Assembly (NCBI GenBank): GCA_963971535.1
Contig: OZ020587.1
Coordinates: 159,415,856-159,479,855 of the forward strand
Direction: 5' to 3'
DNA from: Notolepis coatsorum
Taxonomy: Eukaryota > Chordata > Actinopteri > Aulopiformes > Paralepididae
Length of the DNA: 64,000 nt
How positions within the stretch are numbered: the first letter of the stretch is position 1; every line of letters starts with the position of its first letter. Under the pieces are notes generated by a model, which saw nothing but the letters and a program-made list of their open reading frames with translations, made no database searches and was not told where the DNA came from. The translations under genes and the position numbers were made by a program. Shown here piece by piece: positions 56,798 through 64,000 of the stretch.

Positions 56798-57356
56798 GTT
56801 CAAATCGATAGTTGCATGCTAAAGCTACATTATTGGATAATGCATAGAGGCCTCGCCATGTGCTGCGAAGTTCAAAGGTGTTGGAGAGGGTTCATGCCTT
56901 TGATCTTGTGTGGTGTGTGTGTGTGTGTGCTGTAATCAATGCTATTGGGACTGTGCTAAATGCTATACACAGTGAGTGCAGAGGTGTTCTAGCATCAGAT
57001 GTCTGTAGGCCTGTTTGAAGTGTGAGATGGAGGAGGGCCTCCCTTTTTTTTTTTTTTTACAAGGGCTTGTGTGTGTGTGTGTGCGTGTGGTGTGTGATAT
57101 GCAGGCATTGATGCAGTGATCTGCTTATATTTGATTTGGATGTCATGCATGTTCAAATCGATAGTTGCATGCTAAAGCTACATTATTGGATAATGCATAG
57201 AGGCCTCGCAATGTGCTGCGAAGTTCAAAGGTGTTGGAGAGGGTTCATGCCTTTGATCTTGTGTGGTCTGTGTGTGTGTGCTGTAATCAATGCTATTGGG
57301 ACTGTGCTAAATGCTATACACACAGTGAGTGCAGAGGTGTTCTAGCATCAGATGTT
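56798..57356. repeat. Duplicated segment in transposase intron 2
   Basis: TTCAAATCGATAGTTGCATGC to GTGTTCTAGCATCAGATG occurs at 56799-57001 and 57150-57356, about 351 bases apart, with few differences. A T-run and GT-runs lie between. Confidence 0.93.
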
Positions 57357-59492
57357 GTCCAACATGCTTGGGTATGTACCAACTACATTCATGTATGTAA
57401 ATGTATTACTATTGTGTTTTATGAGACTTACTTACTGAATGAATTTAATCCAATTCAGATTCTGGCGCAGACTCCGCAGAGAGTGACACAGGATCACATT
57501 CTACTCCTGCAGGTAATTGTACATAAAATATAACACATAATGCTATATATATATATATCATGTAAATAAAATGACAATACGTTGCCCTAGTGTAATGTAT
57601 TACATCATGTGATTCTAGAACTGATTCTATGAATGTTTGTCTACAGTAGGGGTGTTATAGTATATTTGTATAATTGACAGGTCGTGGAGCGAAGAGCAGG
57701 TCTGCGATCCGTCAGGAAGAGGAGAATGCCTGGTCTCGTGAGGGCTGGGTGCCTCACAGGATCCCCTTCACAGCCCAACCGGGGTTGCTCCAGGACGCCG
57801 CGGCACTGAAATCGTACCGGCCTGCAAAATGGCTAGATCTGTTCCTGACGGATGCTTTTCTCAATCCCATTGTTGCCCAGACCAACCTCTACGCCGATTA
57901 GTGCATTGCCCGGCTGGACCCCACGCTAACCAGTAGCAGGGCACTGCTTTGGAAGGCCCTCACATTGAAGAAGCTGAAGAAGTTCCTTGGACTCAATTTC
58001 CTGAGCAGTGTCCTTCGGAAGCCTCGCGTGGACATGTGGACCACTGACGATATGATGTACACACCATACTACTCGGAGACCATGCCACGCAATCGGTATC
58101 AATTGATCTGGCGATTCCTCCACTTTGCGGACAATACATCCCTGGATGTTAGAGACAAATTGTGTAAGGTACGCCCTGTAGTCGACCATGTCAACGTGAG
58201 GTGCAAGGAACTGTACCAGCCCGAACGTGAGCTCGCCATTGACGAGGGGGTGATGGCATGGCGAGGCCGCCTGACCTTCCGTGTCTACAACCCCAACAAG
58301 CCAACCCGGTATGGCATCAAGTCGTACTTCCTGTGCGAATCACACAGGATATTGCTTTGCATTCAAGCCATATTGCCGGGATGGCTCGAACCTGGGGGAC
58401 ACGGTCGTCGGTCTGCTTGGACGTTTGTCTGGCGCCGGTTATACGCTCTATATGGATAATTTCTACAACTCGGTGAGAATCTCCGCCAGGCTCCGACAGT
58501 TGAGGACCGACGTCTGTGATACCCTCAGGAAGCACCGGGGGGAGCCAGCCATCATCAAGAACGTGACCAAAGCTGACATCCGTGTGGGGGAGCGCATTGC
58601 GGTCAACAATAAGCAGGTCCTGATCGTGGCATGGCGCGATAAGAGGATCGTGAAGACCATCAGCAGCTACCACGAGGACACCATGGAAATGGCGAAGGTG
58701 TGGAAGAAGCAGAAGAAGGGCAAAGCGCTGAGGGTGGAGATGCTCAAGCCGGCATCCATCATGTCGTACAATAAATTCATGAACGGCGTCGACCAGCTGG
58801 ATCAAAACATCTCGTACTATCCGGTTACACGTAAGACTGGAAAGTGGACCAAAAAGTTTGTGATGCATCTGATCCAAATATGTATGTTCAACGCTTTTGT
58901 CTTGTACAAAAGCAGGCACCCACAAGGCTATTATTACAACCTCTTCCGGTTCACCAGGGCTGTGGCGCGGACCTACACAGGGGGTCAGGAGAAGAAGATT
59001 CCTGGGGTGACAGCGGAGATGGAGGCGGAGGCAGGGGGTGGGGGTGAGGAGGAGGCAGGGGGTGGGGATGAGGAGGAGGCAGGGGCTGAGCAGGTGGGGC
59101 GTGACGGGCAGCGCGACCCTAGGGCCCCACCGGGGGACCCGCAGAGCAGATTAGTGGGTGGCTTTGTGAAGCATGTAATGGATGCATACAAAGCCACCCC
59201 CAAGCAAAAGCTACCGTGTAGGAAATGTCGGGTCTGCAGTAGGCGTGGCCTCAGGAGTGAGACCAGATATTTTTGCACATCGTGCAAAGTCCCCCTGCAT
59301 CGTGACAAATGCTTCGCTCTGTACCACACAAAGAGGGATTTCTCTAAATAGTTTCTTTATTAGTTGTCATACAGAAGTACAGACTACTTCTAAATAATCC
59401 GGCACACAGAAGTACAGATTACTTCTAAATAATCCATCATTGTGTGATACAGACAGAACCATGTGTACCGGTACATAGTATAGCTAGCTGAG

Positions 59493-59573
59493 AGTAGTAT
59501 AGTATAGTATAGTATAGTATAGTATAGTATAGTATAGTATAGTATAGTATAGTATAGTATAGTATAGTATAGT
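59493..59573. repeat. (AGTAT)n microsatellite
   Basis: About 16 pentanucleotide units follow the transposase gene. A 38-bp tandem duplication with ACAGAAGTACAGA.TACTTC lies just upstream (59372-59437). Confidence 0.97.
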
Positions 59574-59934
59574 GTATGGGTAGTTGCACTGTTTTCTGTA
59601 CAAGACAAATGCATTGAACACATGTATTTGGGCCACGGTTGTCGATATTGCATAGGCATGTTTGGACCACTTGCAGATGAGACGTTATGTTAGCGATCTA
59701 GCTGTGTCGACTCCATTCATCATTTGCATTGTGTGTGTGTATATAGTTTATTTTTTTATTTATCTTTTTCCCCCCTCATTTTTACCGTTTGCACAGAACC
59801 AATGGTTGCTGACAGTCACCCAGTTTATAAAAGTATATACTGTAGATATCATACAACACTTTTCTAATGCAGTCCATTGGCCTCTTATTTATATACTTTG
59901 GAAGCATGTATTGGATATTTTTTGGTCCACAGAT

Positions 59935-60123
59935 CATCTGGCGCTTCATCCATTTATCAATGGACAATGCAGTCATCGATGCGAGAGACCAAGTAAGATA
60001 TGCCCTGTAGTTGATCATGTGACGTGCCTGTACTGTGAATGTTACCAGCAAACTTCTAAATGCACTGAAACAATGGTTGGTTATCCTCCAGTGTTCACTT
60101 TTCATAAGGTATTGTCTTGGTAA
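59935..60123 (+). pseudogene. Second piggyBac transposase relic
   Basis: QIIWRFIHLSMDN is readable at 59933, and a shifted frame reads KICPVVDHVTCLYCECYQQ. Together they mirror QLIWRFLHFADN and KVRPVVDHVNVRCKELYQ of the transposase at 58111-58220. It then reads TETMVGYPPVFTFHKVLSW, equivalent to the segment with the first catalytic aspartate, which is lost here. The sequence differs too much from the first gene to be a recent duplicate. Confidence 0.65.
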
Positions 60124-60712
60124 ATTACCATAATCCTATACTGTGAATGTTACCAGCAAACTTCTAAATGCACTGAAACAATGGTTGATTATCCTCCAGT
60201 GTTCACTTTTTATAAGGTATTGTCTTGGTAAATTACCATAATCCTATACTGTGAATGTTACCAGCAAACTCCTAAATGCACTGAAACAATGGTTGGTTAT
60301 CATCAGCCAGTGTTCACTTTTTATAAGGTATTGTCTTGGTAAATTACCATAATCCTATACTGTGAATGTTACCAGCAAACTTCTAAATGCACTGAAACAA
60401 TGGTTGATTATCCTCCAGTGTTAACTTTTTATAAGGTATTGTCTTGGTAAATTACCATAATCCTATACTGTGAATGTTACCAGCAAACTTCTAAATGCAC
60501 TGAAACAATGGTTGATTATCCTCCAGTGTTCACTTTTTATAAGGTATTGTCTTGGTAAATTACCATAATCCTATACTGTGAATGTTACCAGCAAACTCCT
60601 AAATGCACTGAAACAATGGTTGGTTATCATCAGCCAGTGTTCACTTTTTATAAGGTATTGTCTTGGTAAATTACCATAATTGTATACTGTGAATGTTACC
60701 AGCATATGTGTC
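60032..60712 (+). repeat. 108-bp minisatellite derived from piggyBac coding sequence
   Basis: Six copies of ACTGTGAATGTTACCAGCAA, ACTTCTAAATGCACTGAAAC and following sequence to TTACCATAATCCTAT. The first unit is continuous with the transposase relic at 59935-60123, so the unit came from its coding sequence plus adjoining bases. Variants alternate (GATTATCCTCC versus GGTTATCATCAGCC) in a two- or three-unit order. Confidence 0.9.
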
Positions 60713-61144
60713 TAATGCACAGCAACAATGGTTGGTACTGATGACTTGTCACCCAGTTTATTGAACATATTTTGAAATAAAAATGTTCATTTCATCAAAG
60801 TTTTCTGCATTGTAAAGTATTCTGTATTTTATAATAATGTTTTCTGGACCTACACCAGTAGTTATAACTTACTTGTTCGTTAGCGCCAGGCATGGTGGTT
60901 GATAAGGTAGTAGTATTTCCAAGTGAAACTAATTGATATATTATCAATACAAGCTATTATTACTTTATGAATGTGTTTATCATGTATGGACGAATAAATT
61001 GGAAAACAGGTAGGTACAGAGCAACACAGTGTCTACAACACGGGAGCAGATTATGCACAGTACATGAATGAGAAACAGTTAAAATGTTTTTTTTTTTGTT
61101 TATTGCATGCACATGATCTATAATACCTGATCAGTACAATATCT
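60713..61144. other. AT-rich, unassigned (piggyBac interior)
   Basis: GTCACCCAGTTTATTGAACAT resembles 59815-59830. A GAAATAAAAATG signal follows at 60774. No gene. Confidence 0.4.
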
Positions 61145-62144
61145 TAGGGCTGGGCGATATGACCAAAAACGTTATCGCGATAAAATTATAAAATTATTTT
61201 CATATAACTCGATATCGATAATTATCGTCGATATAATGTCTGTCAAGTTCAATTAACTTTTTATGCCCGGCGCCGATGGACGGGCTATTAATAGACTTAT
61301 TTTTCTGCTGTGAATGTCTCGAGTTGATGTCGTCATCAGTCCGCGCACGTTAGCCAGAGCGAGCAGTACTGTGTATCCCATGACAATGTACTAGTAAATA
61401 TCCCTAAAATACTCTGTTCCGCCACAATACATTGCAACGACGTCCACCGTATATCACACACTACTCTAACCGTGGCATCAGAATTCTCGCCACACACATA
61501 CTCGGCACGTAAATATATAAAAACAGCGCCGTGCAAGCTAGTTAACCTAGCCAGCTTCGTTTACAAGCGATGTATTCCATGACAATGTACTAGTAAATAT
61601 CCCTAAAATACTCTGTTCCGCCACAATACATTGCAACGACGTCCACCGTATATCACACACTACTATAACCGTGGCATCAGAATTCTCGCCACACACATAC
61701 TCGGCACGTAAATATATAAAAACAGCGCCGTGCAAGCTAGTTAACCTAGCCAGCTTCGTTTACAAGCGATGTATTCCATGACAATGTACTAGTAAATATC
61801 CCTAAAATACTCTGTTCCGCCACAATACATTGCAACGACGTCCACCGTATATCACACACTACTATAACCGTGGCATCAGAATTCTCGCCACACACATACT
61901 CGGCACGTAAATATATTAAATAGCGCCGTGCAAGCTAAGTATCCTAGCAGCCTTGAGTCCTGAGCTGTGGTGCGTAAGGACGTCATCACGTAACGTTGGT
62001 TGTTAGTGAGTGAGCTGAGCCGAGGCTGAACGGAGCCAAACTTGGAAAATCGATATATCGAAACTTTGCGACCACGTTTCATGTTTATTTCAAGGAAATA
62101 ATGTATCGCGATATTTATCGTTATCGTTTTATCGCCCAGCCCTA
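61145..62144. mobile_element. hAT element with triplicated core, 1000 bp
   Basis: The ends TAGGGCTGGGCGATA and TATCGCCCAGCCCTA are inverted repeats, with a perfect 8-bp duplication CAATATCT (61137-61144, 62145-62152). Subterminal TATCGATA and TCGATATATCG motifs are present. No transposase. Confidence 0.93.
61372..61950. repeat. 199-bp tandem repeat x 3 in hAT
   Basis: Units begin TGTATTCCATGACAATGTAC at 61372, 61571 and 61770 and run to AACAGCGCCGTGCAAGCTAG. They are nearly identical, so the expansion is recent. Confidence 0.95.
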
Positions 62145-62227
62145 CAATATCTACTAACCTGATTAATACAATATATTCCCACCTGATCGATATAATAGTA
62201 TTACTGCATGTCAAGTTTGTCAGCCAG

Positions 62228-63133
62228 TCAGTCGGACTGTCAATCAAACAATAAATAAATCAAACAACCAACAAAACAATCTATCATTCAAACAATCTAT
62301 CAATCAAACAACCAACAAAACAATCTATCAATCAAACAATAAAACAATCTATCAATCAAACAATAAAACAATCTATCAATCAAACAACCAACAAAACAAT
62401 CTATCAATCAAACAACCAACAAAACAATCTATCAATCAAACAATAAATCAATCTATCAATCAAACAACCAACAAAACAATCTATCAATCAAACAACCAAC
62501 AAAACAATCTATTATTCAAACAACCAATAAAACAATCTATCAATCAATCAATCAATCAAACAACCAATAAAACAATCTATCAATCAAACAATCAATCAAT
62601 CAAAAACAATCTATCAATCAAACAACCAACAAAACAATCTATCAATCAAACAACCAACAAAACAATCTATCAATCAAACAACCAACAAAACAATCTATCA
62701 ATCAAACAACCAATAAAACAATCTATCAATCAAACAACCAATAAAACAATCTATCAATCAAACAATAACACAATCTATCAATCAAACAACCAACAAAACA
62801 ATCTATCAATCAAACAATCTATCAATCAAACAATAAAACAATCTATCAATCAAACAACCAACAAAACAATCTATCAATCAAACAACCAATAAAACAATCT
62901 ATCAATCAATCAAACAATAAAACAATCTATCAATCAAACAACCAACAAAACAATCTATCAATCAAACAACCAATAAAACAATCTATCAATCAATCAAACA
63001 ATAAAACAATCTATCAATCAAACAACCAACAAAACAATCTATCAATCAAACAATAAAACAATCTAACAACAATCTATCAATCAAACAATCAATCAAACAA
63101 TAAAACAATCTATCAAACAAACCATCCATCCAT
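62228..63133. repeat. Minisatellite, CAATCTATCAATCAAA
   Basis: About 0.9 kb of AACAATCTATCAATCAAACA with CCAACA, CCAATA or TAAAACA spacers, units 20-28 bp long, including local CAAT microsatellite runs. Confidence 0.96.
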
Positions 63134-63486
63134 CAATCCATCCCAGTCTAAATTGCTTTATAACACGTTCAGTACCTATTATCACCCGGGCGGCGCACCG
63201 TTCATAAAAAGGCCTGTAACTCCTTTTCTAAAGAATCCACCTGGATTTTTACCTGTGTTTACCTTTTTTTAACTTGTAATTGTGAACAAACGAAGACATG
63301 CAGAAACAAACGTTTTTTTTCATTGTGTACATCAACTCGTCGTCGTCAAATGAGCCAAACCATTTCCCCATAGTTATAATATAAAATATAGAAATAGCTC
63401 CGCTAAGAACATGAGATATGCTAAAATCGCCCAGGAATCCTGGCAATGCACAGTCATTTCCGGATTTCTGGCCGGCGCTCAAAGTG
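63134..63486. other. Unassigned (piggyBac right arm)
   Basis: Non-coding. The last 15 bases are the proposed terminus CCGGCGCTCAAAGTG. Confidence 0.4.
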
Positions 63487-63901
63487 TTAATCTGATTAAA
63501 TGAGTCTTAAAAAAAATTAAATCAACTTTCTTTAATGAATATAACTCGTCAGTTTCGTCAACATAAATAATCCAATGAGGGCACACGGTTGGTACGAAAG
63601 TGATGGTGGCGTCTTGATGGAGCGCCGAGCGGATGCAGCTAGGCTACATAATTTATGATAAATGTTTTATTTACATTTTTATGACGAGTCATATACTATA
63701 ATAGTATAATACTATAATATTGGTGTAGCGAATCTTTATCTGCTACTGTGAAGAAAAACCCCATTGGTTTAATTATTATATATATTTTTTTATTTAAAAA
63801 AAATAATTAAATAATTGCCAGGGCACAAATATCGGTATCGGCCGATTGTGTTATTTGAACAATCGGTATCGGCCGCAAATGTTCATATCGGTGCATCCCT
63901 A

Positions 63902-64000
63902 AGTAGAACACCCACCTGTAATGTCTTGTACTTTGGGCAGCGTGCAGTAGAACACCCACCTGTAATGTCTTGTATTATGGACAGCATGCAGTAGAACACC
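63902..64000. repeat. 46-bp tandem repeat at window end
   Basis: AGTAGAACACCCACCTGTAATGTCTTGTA with TTTGGGCAGCGTGC or TATGGACAGCATGC repeats about twice and runs off the window. One unit end is also at 55240-55261, so the hAT landed inside this array. Confidence 0.85.

Larger units (their letters stand above)
56036..59351 (+). pseudogene. piggyBac transposase gene, four exons
   Basis: Exons are 56036-56498, 56638-56748, 57459-57512 and 57681-59351. All three introns are phase 1 with GT-AG ends. The N-terminal part has alanine-rich repeats and acidic serine-rich segments. The last exon holds the DDE transposase domain with the three catalytic aspartates in IDEGVMAWRGR, YMDNFYNS and GVDQLDQN. 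A cysteine-rich C-terminal finger (CRKCRVCSRRG...CTSC...C) follows. The enzyme excises and inserts at TTAA. This copy has a TAG at 57899-57901 and a one-base frameshift near 58335-58345, so it is inactive. The reading frame is otherwise well kept. Confidence 0.88.
55441..63486 (+). mobile_element. piggyBac transposon, probable limits
   Basis: TTAA (55437-55440) precedes CACTAACTGCC...GCCGG, and CCGGCGCTCAAAGTG precedes TTAA (63487-63490), giving short imperfect ends of CACT...GCCGG type. Between them is a spliced piggyBac transposase gene, a second transposase relic, a hAT insertion and minisatellites. The ends are short and may be wrong; the gene content is not in doubt. Confidence 0.5.
55262..63901. 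mobile_element. hAT element containing a piggyBac transposon
   Basis: The ends TAGGGGTGCACCGATAT and ATATCGGTGCATCCCTA are inverted repeats, with subterminal ATCGGTATCGGCCG on both sides. Flanks AATAGAAC (55254-55261) and AGTAGAAC (63902-63909) agree at seven of eight positions. No hAT transposase is seen. Most of its length is later insertion. Confidence 0.8.

Overview
This is vertebrate nuclear DNA, almost certainly from a ray-finned (teleost) fish. The evidence is the mix of repeats: Tf1/sushi and BEL/Pao LTR elements, L2- and L1-type LINEs, many hAT and TTAA-site DNA transposons, a tRNA-derived SINE, L2-type 3' tails and heavy micro- and minisatellite content. There are also three spliced exons of one conserved host gene. 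No bacterial operon, CRISPR array or rRNA gene is present.

Layout. 1-13868: an L1-like LINE 3' end is split by a hAT transposon (181-13738). The hAT carries a BEL/Pao retrotransposon on the minus strand (1745-8196) and a Tf1/sushi chromovirus on the plus strand (8381-13669). 13869-22355: a minisatellite is split by a 7.5-kb LTR element (14406-21941, minus strand). That element encodes only a Gag-like protein, and one of its LTRs holds an L1 insertion. 22356-35900: hAT and TTAA elements, a foldback-like structure built from a 68-bp satellite (24613-26599), a 21-bp AT-rich satellite split by two insertions, and a 20-bp minisatellite that is open in all three plus frames. 36180-41200: the last three coding exons of histone acetyltransferase 1 (hat1, minus strand). 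The introns are full of MITEs, and short direct repeats duplicate one splice acceptor. 41205-55148: hat1 upstream intron or flank, with many hAT elements showing 8-bp target duplications, a SINE, an RTE-like LINE, and an L2 LINE split by an L1 LINE. 55149-64000: a hAT element (55262-63901) contains a spliced piggyBac transposase gene with four exons, broken by one stop codon and one frameshift. It also holds a second piggyBac relic that was amplified into a 108-bp minisatellite, another hAT, and a 0.9-kb minisatellite.

The only clear host gene is hat1, whose product acetylates newly made histone H4. The rest records successive transposition, and target-site duplications give the order of insertion. 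The most interesting signals are two LTR elements that keep long gag reading frames but have lost all or nearly all of pol (so must move in trans if mobile), an 11-nt self-priming site in the sushi element, and several DNA transposons in which internal sequence has become tandem satellite. Coordinates come from reading the sequence by eye. Alignment identities and copy numbers are approximate unless stated as counted.
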